Positions 1 to 5,824 of a DNA stretch of 5,824 nt are shown in pieces. Below the pieces are notes generated by a model. The model was not told the origin of the DNA, searched no databases, and was given only the letters and a program-made list of their open reading frames with translations. This stretch comes from Ekhidna sp. (GTDB lineage Bacteria > Bacteroidota > Bacteroidia > Cytophagales > Cyclobacteriaceae), in assembly GCA_028821635.1 (NCBI GenBank), contig JAPPDO010000267.1, positions 1-5,824 on the forward strand, given 5' to 3'. Each line of letters opens with the position of its first letter. Positions within the stretch are counted from its first letter, which is position 1. The position numbers were made by a program, and so were the translations under genes.

Positions 1-957
1 GTAGAAAATCTTGGATTTTATTCCAATTCGGTACGGATATCACTACAGGAGACACTGGCTCAGAAGCTCGGTGATTTGGCAGGTCTGCCAGAATATTCAC
101 TTTTCCTAACAAACTCCGGTTCAGAGTCCACAGAAAACGCATTGAAACTTGCATCCTTTCACACTGAGAGGAAAGGAATCATTGTTTTCCGGGGGAGGGT
201 TCACGGGCGTACCTCTCTTGCCGTAGAAGCAACAGACAGTACGAAAATAGCCGCTCCGGTAAACATCACTGGGAACATAATACGATTGCCGCTCAATGAT
301 CCTGCAACTTTAGAACATACCATAAATGAATCAGTTGCAGCCATTATGGTAGAGGGGATTCAGGGTCTTGGAGGCGTTCAGATTCCTTCGCGAGAATTCC
401 TGATAAAATCCCGTCAGCTTTGTGATCAGTATGGGGCGGTATTGATTCTGGACGAAATCCAATCCGGTTATGGTAGAAGTGGGAAGTTTTTTGCATACCA
501 GCATAACGAAATAAAACCTGACATTATCTCCGTAGCGAAAGGTATGGGCAATGGGTTTCCCATCGGAGGCATATTAATTGCTCCTCAGTTTGAAGTAAAG
601 GAGGGAATTTTGGGAACCACTTTTGGGGGAAATCATCTTGCCTGCACAGCAGGAATTGCCGTACTTGATGTGATTAAAGAGGAGAACTTAGTTGAGAACG
701 CCAAAATGGTAGGAACTTATTTTGTTGAGAAGCTCCAAGAAATGGATGTGCTAAAAGAGGTTCGGGGTAGCGGTTTGATGATAGGCATAGATCTGAAAGA
801 AGATATAAAATCTGTTCGTAACAAATTGCTCTTTAAATACCGTATATTCACAGGGTCTTCATCTAATCCTCATACGTTAAGGATACTACCTCCTCTCAAC
901 GTTACTACTAATGAGGTGGATTACTTCATCCATTCCCTTAAAAGAGTACTTTCATGA
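1..957 (+). CDS. argD: Acyl-ornithine aminotransferase ArgD (class III, PLP-dependent), 5' end outside the window
   Basis: The frame is open from base 1, so the gene is cut by the window edge; 318 residues are visible and I estimate 55-60 N-terminal residues are missing. No start inside the window should be used: the 25 residues before the TTG at 76 (beginning VENLGFYSNSV) are themselves ArgD-like. The enzyme transfers an amino group from glutamate to an N-acylglutamate semialdehyde; given the succinylornithine transcarbamylase next door, the product is inferred to be N-succinylornithine. Visible fold type I landmarks, numbered in the fragment, are NSGSES (38-43, phosphate loop), LDEIQSGYGRSG (Asp151 pairs with the pyridine nitrogen), SVAKGMGNGFPIGG (Lys180, Schiff base) and GTTFGGN (205-211). 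The stop overlaps the argF' start as ATGA, implying translational coupling. Odd point: the usual A-F-H-G-R-T reads R-V-H-G-R-T at 66-71, so Val67 replaces the ring-stacking Phe. Succinylornithine or GABA aminotransferase is less likely in this operon. Confidence 0.93.
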   Translation, partial: VENLGFYSNSVRISLQETLAQKLGDLAGLPEYSLFLTNSGSESTENALKLASFHTERKGIIVFRGRVHGRTSLAVEATDSTKIAAPVNITGNIIRLPLNDPATLEHTINESVAAIMVEGIQGLGGVQIPSREFLIKSRQLCDQYGAVLILDEIQSGYGRSGKFFAYQHNEIKPDIISVAKGMGNGFPIGGILIAPQFEVKEGILGTTFGGNHLACTAGIAVLDVIKEENLVENAKMVGTYFVEKLQEMDVLKEVRGSGLMIGIDLKEDIKSVRNKLLFKYRIFTGSSSNPHTLRILPPLNVTTNEVDYFIHSLKRVLS

Positions 958-1439
958 ACCATTTTATTTCTGTCAAAGATGTCCCTAATCCGGATGAATT
1001 AGTAGAAGAATCCATCCGGCTAAAGCACTCTCCATTTGCGCATCGGGATATTGGTAAAAACAAAGTGCTGGGATTGCTTTTCTTTAATTCAAGTTTACGT
1101 ACACGAATGAGTATCACACGGGCTGCATATAATCTTGGCATGCAAGTCATTACCCTAAACGTTTTTCAGGATTTATGGCAACTGGAAATGGAAGATGGTA
1201 GTATAATGAATAAAGGAACCTCAGAACACATTCGTGAAGCCATTCCGGTAATGTCTTCTTACTGTGATGTTTTAGCTGTCCGGTCGTTTCCGGGGTTGAG
1301 AGATCGTGAACAGGACTATGAGGATAGGTTGATTCACTCTTTTGTAGCCTTAGCAGGTATCCCGGTCATCAATTTGGAGTCGGCAACCCTTCATCCATTG
1401 CAATCACTTGCTGACCTGATGACAATACGTGAATTATAG
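954..1439 (+). CDS. N-terminal half of split ArgF' (carbamoyl phosphate domain)
   Basis: This is what would be made if the TAG at 1437-1439 acts as a stop: 161 residues. It covers the carbamoyl phosphate-binding domain, including the SSLRTR loop, Trp75, Ser90, Arg110 and the HPLQS helix start, and ends just after the LADLMTI helix that leads into the second domain. Transcarbamylases need both domains to form the active-site cleft and work as trimers whose contacts lie mostly in this first domain. The fragment alone should therefore be inactive, though it might still fold or trimerise (inference). The ATG is shared with the argD stop (ATGA), which fixes the start. Confidence 0.6.
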   Translation: MNHFISVKDVPNPDELVEESIRLKHSPFAHRDIGKNKVLGLLFFNSSLRTRMSITRAAYNLGMQVITLNVFQDLWQLEMEDGSIMNKGTSEHIREAIPVMSSYCDVLAVRSFPGLRDREQDYEDRLIHSFVALAGIPVINLESATLHPLQSLADLMTIREL

Positions 1440-1457
1440 AAAACAGATAAACCCAAA

Positions 1458-1901
1458 GTGGTGCTATCATGGGCTCCTCATGTCAGGCCGCTTCCTCAGT
1501 CCGTAGCCAATTCCTTTGCCGAGTGGATGATAGCAGCGGAGATAGACTTAGTCATAACACATCCACGGGGAATGGATCTTTCTGTGAAATTTATCGGAAC
1601 AGTTCCTATCCTACATCAGCAGGAAAGCGCATTTAAAGATGCAGACTTCGTTTATGTGAAAAACTGGTCCTCCTTTTCTGATTACGGGAAGTTTGAAAAT
1701 ATTCCCGAATGGAAAGTGACACAAGAAAAGCTGGCATTGACAAAAAATGCCAGACTCATGCACTGCCTGCCTGTGCGTAGGAACGTGGTCATTGCGGATG
1801 ACGCATTAGACAGCGACCACTCCGTTGTAATGCGGCAAGCTGAAAATCGGCTATTTACTGCTCAATCCGTTTTAAAGAAAATTTTGGAAGCAAGCAAATG
1901 A
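1458..1901 (+). CDS. C-terminal half of split ArgF' (acyl-ornithine domain), doubtful as an independent gene
   Basis: This is the part after the TAG, in the same frame. It carries the acyl-ornithine-binding domain: WAPHVRPLPQ, NSFAEWM, the VKNW strand with Lys236, and HCLPVRR (full-length numbering 270-276). The first possible starts are GTG at 1458 and 1461, inside the conserved strand PKVVLSWAPH, and ATG at 1527, inside the conserved NSFAEWM segment. None has a visible Shine-Dalgarno sequence, and all would remove or begin inside core structure. I therefore do not regard it as a separately evolved gene; it is listed because an automatic caller would report it. Its motifs remain intact, which argues against long-standing loss of selection. 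Confidence 0.35.
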   Translation: MVLSWAPHVRPLPQSVANSFAEWMIAAEIDLVITHPRGMDLSVKFIGTVPILHQQESAFKDADFVYVKNWSSFSDYGKFENIPEWKVTQEKLALTKNARLMHCLPVRRNVVIADDALDSDHSVVMRQAENRLFTAQSVLKKILEASK

Positions 1902-2689
1902 AAGACAAACTGACCGTTGTGAAAATAGGAGGGAGTACCGTTGGCAATGATACCCGACTTAACGAGTTTATCAGCGTCTTCAGGAAGTTGGAGGGTAAAA
2001 AACTACTGGTGCACGGAGGGGGTAAAACGGCAACACTACTGGCCAGTTCTTTAGGAATTACGACTAAAATGGTTGAAGGGCGGCGAGTTACCGATGATCA
2101 AATGATTGATGTGGTTGTTATGACGTATGCGGGTTTGATCAATAAAAAATTGGTAGCATCATTGAGTGCCAGAGGCATCAAAAGCCTTGGACTGACAGGT
2201 GCTGACGGCAACAGTATAAAGGCACATAAAAGGAAAACCAAAGAGGGATTAGATTTTGGCTGGGTAGGGGATATTGAAACGGTTAATTCAAATTTTTTGT
2301 CAGGACTAATCGTCAAGAACCTAGTACCTGTTATGGCTCCGATTACCCACGACGAGGCCGGTCATTTGTTAAATACCAATGCAGATACCGTCGCAAGCGA
2401 GATAGCCATAGCATTGGCTCAGCGGTTTGAGGTCAGCCTTAACTTCATTTTTGAACACAAAGGAGTAATGCAGGATATTAACGATCCTGAGTCGCTTCTT
2501 CGATCAATTGATAAATCCCGTTATGAAGTCTTGAAAAAGGGAAAGGCTATCACCGGTGGTATGATTCCCAAAATCGAAAATGCTTTCAGGACCATTGGAG
2601 AAGGAGTGAGCAAGGTTCGACTATTAGACGCTTCGGCTTTATCCCATTTACAAAATCCGGATTTTAATGAATACACAACCATCCATTGA
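1898..2689 (+). CDS. argB: N-acylglutamate kinase ArgB (acetyl/succinylglutamate kinase)
   Basis: The enzyme phosphorylates the gamma-carboxylate of N-acylglutamate with ATP, the second step of arginine synthesis; in this operon the substrate is inferred to be N-succinylglutamate. The 263 residues match the usual length of the amino acid kinase family. Visible motifs are the N-terminal VVKIGGS with Lys9 (phosphate binding), VHGGGK (38-43), GRRVTD (61-66, substrate side), LGLTGADGN (97-105), NTNADTVA (159-166, with Asp163) and TGGMIPK (219-225, with Lys225). I see no N-terminal extension of the kind carried by arginine-inhibited hexameric kinases, so feedback control is not evident from sequence. 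The ATG overlaps the argF' stop as ATGA, so its translation probably depends on ribosomes finishing argF'. The 3' end overlaps argE by 23 bases. An isopropylmalate-type or aspartate kinase is excluded by the motifs and context. Confidence 0.94.
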   Translation: MKDKLTVVKIGGSTVGNDTRLNEFISVFRKLEGKKLLVHGGGKTATLLASSLGITTKMVEGRRVTDDQMIDVVVMTYAGLINKKLVASLSARGIKSLGLTGADGNSIKAHKRKTKEGLDFGWVGDIETVNSNFLSGLIVKNLVPVMAPITHDEAGHLLNTNADTVASEIAIALAQRFEVSLNFIFEHKGVMQDINDPESLLRSIDKSRYEVLKKGKAITGGMIPKIENAFRTIGEGVSKVRLLDASALSHLQNPDFNEYTTIH

Positions 2690-3752
2690 TAGCTATTACA
2701 AGGAGGCATTGATTTTGCTTTCCAATCTCATTGAAACACCAAGTTTGAGTAGAGAAGAGGATAACACTGCCGAAATAATTGTGGATTTTTTTGCTAATAG
2801 GAAGATTATCAGTTTCCGTGTCGGAAATAACGTCTGGGCAAAAAATAAAGACTTTGATCCTGAGAAACGCACCATTCTCCTCAACTCACACCACGATACA
2901 GTCAAACCCAATAGCGGGTATTCATTAAATCCTTTCTCAGCCATCATCAAAGATGACAAATTATATGGTTTGGGCAGTAATGATGCCGGTGGATGCCTTG
3001 TATCGTTGATCATGACTTTTATTCATTTCTATCACCAAGAGTCGCTGCCCTATAACCTGATAATTGCCGCTACCGCAGAAGAGGAGAACTCCGGAACAGA
3101 TGGCGTAGAATCCATTTTAGCTCAACTCAAACCCATCGAATTTGCCATGGTTGGTGAACCAACAGACATGAAAATGGCAGTAGCAGAAAAAGGATTGATG
3201 GTACTGGACTGTTATGCAAAAGGGATTGCCGGTCATGCCGCTCATGAAGCAGGGCACAATGCCATTTATCAAGCAATGGAAGACATCAACCGGATAAGAG
3301 GTTTTTCTTTTGAAAAAGAATCAGAATATCTTGGTTCTGTAAAAATGACCACTACAATGATTAATGCCGGCTATCAGCATAATGTGATTCCGGATGAATG
3401 TCACTTTGTGGTAGATGTTCGAACCACGGATGCGTATTCTAATCAGGAAGTCTTTGAGATCATCAAGCAAAATATCAAGAGTAGCGTACAGCCAAGGTCT
3501 TTTCGATTAAACCCCTCCCGCTTACCACACGATATGGCAATTGTACATGCCAGCAACCGGTTAGGGATTGAAAAATTTGGGTCGCTCACATGCTCCGACC
3601 AAGCCGTGATGGATTTTCCGACTTTTAAAATGGGACCCGGAAAGTCAGAACGATCCCATACTGCGGATGAGTACATCATCTTAAATGAAATAAAAGACGG
3701 CATTAATGGCTACATAAGCCTTCTAACTCAACTTTTTAATCAATCGAAATAA
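2667..3752 (+). CDS. argE: M20-family N-acylcitrulline/ornithine deacylase ArgE
   Basis: This zinc-dependent amidohydrolase has 361 residues, typical for the M20 family. In a succinylornithine pathway it is expected to release citrulline from N-succinylcitrulline; that substrate is inferred from context. The two-metal centre is complete: HHDTV (75-79, with His75 and Asp77), SNDAGG (104-109, bridging Asp106), TAEEENSG (136-143, catalytic Glu139 and metal ligand Glu140), GEPTD (163-167, Glu164) and SERSHTADEY (327-336, His331). The lid or dimerisation domain lies at about 175-285 and includes the GIAGHAAHEAGHNA stretch. The ATG lies inside the end of argB (23-base overlap), with no clear ribosome binding site. 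I keep it because the following residues (YKEALILLSNLIETPSLSREE region) belong to the conserved first helix. Acetylornithine deacetylase, succinyl-diaminopimelate desuccinylase (DapE) and related peptidases share this fold; the flanking arg genes decide the call. Confidence 0.92.
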   Translation: MNTQPSIDSYYKEALILLSNLIETPSLSREEDNTAEIIVDFFANRKIISFRVGNNVWAKNKDFDPEKRTILLNSHHDTVKPNSGYSLNPFSAIIKDDKLYGLGSNDAGGCLVSLIMTFIHFYHQESLPYNLIIAATAEEENSGTDGVESILAQLKPIEFAMVGEPTDMKMAVAEKGLMVLDCYAKGIAGHAAHEAGHNAIYQAMEDINRIRGFSFEKESEYLGSVKMTTTMINAGYQHNVIPDECHFVVDVRTTDAYSNQEVFEIIKQNIKSSVQPRSFRLNPSRLPHDMAIVHASNRLGIEKFGSLTCSDQAVMDFPTFKMGPGKSERSHTADEYIILNEIKDGINGYISLLTQLFNQSK

Positions 3753-3769
3753 CTCCAAAATGGACACAC

Positions 3770-5068
3770 ATGAAACTTTGGGACAAAAACGAACCAATGG
3801 ATAAGCTATTTGAGCGATTCACCATCGGTAAGGATAAAGAACTTGACCTGGATTTGGCATATTATGATGTTTTAGCAAGCATAGGGCATGTAAAAATGCT
3901 CAATAAGATTTCATTACTTACGAATAAAGAATCGAAATTATTACTCAAAGCATTAGACTCCATCAAAGAACAAACACTCAATCGTTCTTTTCAAATTAAA
4001 GAAGGGGTAGAAGACTGCCACTCACAAATAGAGTTGCAACTGACGGAAGATCTTGGCAATATCGGTAAAAAAGTACACACAGGACGTTCACGCAACGATC
4101 AGGTTTTAACAGCCCTCAAGCTATTTACCAAAGATAACCTCGAACAGGTCGTGGTTAGAGTCAAAGCACTCTTTGAATTACTTCAGCAAAAAAGCGAAGC
4201 GACTAAAGACATCTTAATGCCCGGCTATACACATATGCAGGTAGCCATGCCCTCTTCTGTTGGGCTCTGGTTTGGAGCACATGCTGAGAGCCTGATAGAC
4301 GACTTGATTATCTTAAAAGCAGCCTATCAGGTGGCCAATAAAAACCCTTTGGGATCAGGGGCCGGATATGGCTCCTCTCTTCCTCTCGATAGAAATTATA
4401 CAACCGAGCAACTGGGTTTCGAGGGTTTGAATCACAACGTTGTTTATGCCCAGATGACACGTGGCAAAAATGAACGAATTACTTCTTTTGCAATGAACTC
4501 ATTAGCGGCGACCCTTTCAAAAATGGCTACGGACGTATGCCTTTACACAGGACAGGATTTCGGGTTCTTTCAACTGGATTCAAAGTATACCACCGGATCA
4601 AGCATTATGCCGCATAAACAGAACCCTGATGGCTTTGAGCTCGTCCGTGCAAAGTGCAATAAACTGCAAAGTCTCCCACAAGAGATTAGCTTGATTTTAG
4701 CTAACCTTCCCACAGGTTACCACCGAGATTTGCAAGTATTGAAAGAGAGTTTTATGCCAGCATTTCAAGGGTTGAAAGACTGCCTTGATGTTACCATTGC
4801 GATGACTGAAAACTTAAAGGTTAGTGAAAATCTCATCGAAGAAGAGAAATATGACCTGCTGTTTACAGTTGAAGAAGTAAATCGACTGGTACTTGATGGA
4901 ATGCCATTCCGAGAGGCTTACAAGCAGGTGGCCGATAAAGTCAAAACGGGCAGGTATGCCCCAACAAGGAAGGTCAAACATACGCATGTAGGAAGTATTG
5001 GAAATCTTGCCAATGAACAGATCAAAGCAGCATTTGAAAAGGAGTACTCATCGTTTGAGTTGGCCTAA
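3770..5068 (+). CDS. argH: Argininosuccinate lyase
   Basis: This enzyme splits argininosuccinate into arginine and fumarate, the final step of the pathway. It belongs to the fumarase/aspartase superfamily and acts as a homotetramer with active sites built from three subunits. The 432 residues are slightly under the usual 445-465. The N-terminus (KLWDKNEPMDKLFERFT) matches family starts and sets the ATG at 3770; the ATG at 3760 is in another frame. Visible motifs are HTGRSRNDQ (103-111), GYTHMQ (152-157, general acid/base His155), the GSGAGYGSSLPLDR stretch (195-208) and GSSIMPHKQN (276-285), which fits the superfamily signature G-S-x(2)-M-x(2)-K-x-N, with Ser278 the presumed catalytic serine and Lys283 conserved. 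Many relatives have Lys where this protein has Gln284, but that is a variable position. It follows argE after 17 bases and is presumably cotranscribed. No damage is visible. Confidence 0.95.
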   Translation: MKLWDKNEPMDKLFERFTIGKDKELDLDLAYYDVLASIGHVKMLNKISLLTNKESKLLLKALDSIKEQTLNRSFQIKEGVEDCHSQIELQLTEDLGNIGKKVHTGRSRNDQVLTALKLFTKDNLEQVVVRVKALFELLQQKSEATKDILMPGYTHMQVAMPSSVGLWFGAHAESLIDDLIILKAAYQVANKNPLGSGAGYGSSLPLDRNYTTEQLGFEGLNHNVVYAQMTRGKNERITSFAMNSLAATLSKMATDVCLYTGQDFGFFQLDSKYTTGSSIMPHKQNPDGFELVRAKCNKLQSLPQEISLILANLPTGYHRDLQVLKESFMPAFQGLKDCLDVTIAMTENLKVSENLIEEEKYDLLFTVEEVNRLVLDGMPFREAYKQVADKVKTGRYAPTRKVKHTHVGSIGNLANEQIKAAFEKEYSSFELA

Positions 5069-5110
5069 ACAACCGCTTGAGCTAAATTCGCAATTCCAAG
5101 AAATAAACTG

Positions 5111-5572
5111 ATGGCAAAACTGGTTATCAACAATCACAACGAATTTGAGCAATATCTTGGTCAGGTAATGGGCGCATCTGAATGGCATAAAATTAACCAG
5201 GAACAGATCAACCGCTTTGCAGATGCAACACTTGACCACCAGTGGATACACGTCAATGAAGAGCGTGCTAAAAAAGGGCCTTTTGGAACCACAATCGCAC
5301 ATGGATACCTTGTCCTGTCGCTCGTGCCTTATCTGTGGGAACAAATTGCACAATTCAATAACGTGAAGATGCTGGTGAATTATGGGATGGATAAACTCAA
5401 GTATGGGCAAGCGGTCAAAGTAAATGATGAAATAAAACTAACAGCCACGCTTAAAGCACTTGCAAATCTTAGAGGCACCTCGAAAGCAGAAGTAGATGCT
5501 TTATTAGAAATTAAAGGAGAGAAAAAGCCTGCTTTTACCGCTACGATGATATTCTTATACCATTTTGAATAG
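5111..5572 (+). CDS. MaoC-like (R)-specific enoyl-CoA hydratase
   Basis: The 153-residue protein is a single hot-dog domain of the MaoC/NodN type, close in pattern to mycobacterial Rv0130 (HtdZ) as I recall it. Such enzymes hydrate trans-2-enoyl-CoA to (R)-3-hydroxyacyl-CoA and act as cytoplasmic dimers. The hydratase signature is present: FADATLDHQWIHVNEERAKK (residues 36-55) with catalytic Asp42 and His47, then PFGTTIAHGYLVLSL (57-71) and VNYGMDKLKYGQAV (89-102), the central strand. The usual Gly after FADAT is Leu here, outside the catalytic pair. The gene starts 42 bases after argH on the same strand with no terminator between, so it is probably cotranscribed, yet no step of arginine synthesis needs it; the link looks positional. 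The true fatty-acyl substrate cannot be read from sequence. It ends in TAG, and the C-terminus (FLYHFE) looks natural, showing TAG works as a stop in this genome. Confidence 0.88.
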   Translation: MAKLVINNHNEFEQYLGQVMGASEWHKINQEQINRFADATLDHQWIHVNEERAKKGPFGTTIAHGYLVLSLVPYLWEQIAQFNNVKMLVNYGMDKLKYGQAVKVNDEIKLTATLKALANLRGTSKAEVDALLEIKGEKKPAFTATMIFLYHFE

Positions 5573-5707
5573 AAAAACCAGTATTGCCAATTTTAAACAG
5601 ACAAAACGATTAAATCACATTCATAAAATATCTGATACTGCTAATTTAGCATAGACAGGTGATTAAATAACAACTGACTTACCTTGTTTCGGCAAAAAAT
5701 ACACTTA
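5573..5707. other. AT-rich intergenic region with no gene
   Basis: By hand count about 39 of 135 bases are G or C (29%), well below the arg genes. No open frame of useful length, tRNA-like fold or T-tailed hairpin is visible. The only structured element is a short palindrome at 5639-5651. The operon may end here, but I cannot point to a terminator. A promoter for the gene starting near 5708 would be expected here; the closest match to the Bacteroidota -7 element is TTACCTTG near 5680, which lacks a matching upstream TTTG box. Confidence 0.6.
5639..5651. repeat. 13-base perfect palindrome TGCTAA-T-TTAGCA
   Basis: Six bases on each side are exactly complementary around a central T. It lies in the gap after the MaoC-type gene. 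It has no following T-run and no room for a hairpin loop, so a terminator is unlikely; a dimeric regulator site is possible. In such AT-rich sequence chance is also a fair explanation. Confidence 0.3.
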
Positions 5708-5824
5708 ATGGCAGCCTGCAAGAAAGACGACGGCGGCAACAGGTCGCCGGTTTTTGATGCTGATGCGGGCATCGACGCTCAGACCTACACGCGGAACCTG
5801 GAAATCACTGCACTCACGCTGCCG
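5708..5824 (+). CDS. Start of a putative surface lipoprotein with an Ig-like (He_PIG-type) repeat; runs off the window
   Basis: The frame is open for 39 codons to the last base. It begins MAACKKDDGG, and the L-M-A-A-C just before and at the start looks like a lipobox followed by charged residues, as in Bacteroidota outer-membrane lipoproteins. However, upstream in this frame there are only 11 codons (LTLFRQKIHL before the Met) after a TGA, with no hydrophobic signal segment, so the signal peptide is missing. Residues 23-39 (DAQTYTRNLEITALTLP) resemble the opening of putative Ig-domain repeats that usually continue with an Ala-Thr-Gly-Gly turn; this is recalled pattern similarity, not a search. 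GC is about 60% (70 of 117), against 29% immediately upstream. Either the Met at 5708 starts a protein without a signal peptide, or, more likely, the 5' part was replaced by a rearrangement or assembly join. Function is unknown beyond probable surface adhesion or carbohydrate contact. Confidence 0.5.
   Translation, partial: MAACKKDDGGNRSPVFDADAGIDAQTYTRNLEITALTLP

Larger units (their letters stand above)
954..1901 (+). pseudogene. argF': N-succinylornithine carbamoyltransferase, interrupted by one in-frame TAG at codon 162
   Basis: The enzyme transfers carbamoyl from carbamoyl phosphate to N-succinylornithine, giving N-succinylcitrulline. The frame runs 315 codons plus TGA, close to the 318 or so residues recalled for Bacteroides homologues, and is broken only by TAG at 1437-1439. 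There is no frameshift: both halves share a frame and align without gaps to the Bacteroides protein as I remember it. Motifs are FFNSSLRTR (43-51, carbamoyl phosphate loop), Trp75, Arg110, HPLQS (147-151), Lys236 in VKNW and HCLPVRR (270-276). Ser90 sits at the position that separates succinyl- from acetylornithine enzymes (Pro in Bacteroides, Glu in Xanthomonas). The stop matches Lys162 of the Bacteroides protein, so AAG to TAG is a one-base change. Absence of other damage favours a sequencing error, a very recent mutation, or suppression over old decay. Both ends overlap neighbours as ATGA. The family call is firm; functional status is open. Confidence 0.88.

Noticed and set aside
1437..1439. 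Pyrrolysine or genome-wide TAG recoding
   Set aside because: The MaoC-type gene ends normally at TAG (5570-5572) with a natural C-terminus, and this position is not a known pyrrolysine site in transcarbamylases; no supporting tRNA or synthetase is in the window.
1440..1901. The second half of argF' as an independent downstream gene
   Set aside because: It shares the frame with the first half, continues the same protein fold, and its only nearby starts fall inside conserved structure without ribosome binding sites.
2700..2706. Perfect AAGGAGG as a ribosome binding site for a later argE start (TTG at 2709 or 2715)
   Set aside because: It encodes Lys-Glu within the conserved first helix; the TTG at 2709 is only two bases away, and either start would delete conserved N-terminal residues.
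3760..3762. ATG at 3760 as the argH start
   Set aside because: It is in a different frame from argH; the ATG at 3770 gives the expected N-terminus.
5048..5410. Long minus-strand open frame opposite the MaoC-type gene, and similar antisense frames elsewhere
   Set aside because: The translations show no family motif, and each lies opposite a gene with clear conserved motifs.
5639..5651. Palindrome as a rho-independent terminator for the operon
   Set aside because: The stems are AT-rich, leave a one-base centre with no proper loop, and no T-run follows.
5608..5668. GATTAAAT occurring twice (5608-5615 and 5661-5668) as a direct repeat or target-site duplication
   Set aside because: Eight bases of AT-rich sequence repeat easily by chance, and nothing between the copies resembles an insertion element.
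5681..5690. TTACCTTG as a Bacteroidota -7 promoter element for the terminal gene
   Set aside because: It is one T short of TAnnTTTG and has no TTTG-like box at the expected distance upstream.

Overview
The window is a one-strand (+) stretch of bacterial chromosome that looks like Bacteroidota. The main reason is the arginine cluster. Its carbamoyltransferase is of the N-succinylornithine type (argF'), and the order argD-argF'-argB-argE-argH is the one I know from Bacteroides and related groups. Other support is the weak Shine-Dalgarno sequences and a lipoprotein-like Cys-Lys-Lys-Asp-Asp start at the far end. One hand-counted line in argD gave about 43% GC, and the other arg genes look similar by eye. 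I cannot name a genus.

Layout. Positions 1-957 hold the 3' part of argD (start outside the window). It overlaps argF' (954-1901) by the four bases ATGA. argF' overlaps argB (1898-2689) the same way, argB overlaps argE (2667-3752) by 23 bases, and argH (3770-5068) follows after 17 bases. A MaoC-type enoyl-CoA hydratase gene (5111-5572) comes 42 bases after argH and probably shares its transcript. Positions 5573-5707 are AT-rich (about 29% GC by hand count) with no gene. From 5708 to the end the sequence is abruptly about 60% GC and encodes the start of what looks like an outer-membrane lipoprotein with an Ig-like repeat, but without its signal peptide.

Pathway. The genes match the succinylated-intermediate variant of arginine synthesis. 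ArgB phosphorylates N-succinylglutamate and ArgD transaminates the semialdehyde to N-succinylornithine. ArgF' carbamoylates that to N-succinylcitrulline, ArgE removes the succinyl group to give citrulline, and ArgH releases arginine from argininosuccinate. ArgC and ArgG are not in the window and may lie upstream.

What stands out. argF' is full length and well conserved on both sides, but carries a single in-frame TAG at codon 162 (1437-1439). argD has Val where the family has the cofactor-stacking Phe, in a homopolymer-rich stretch. The last 120 bases look joined to unrelated sequence. Together these suggest sequence or assembly errors, or recent decay of the pathway. I see no CRISPR array, RNA gene, insertion sequence or clearly new system.
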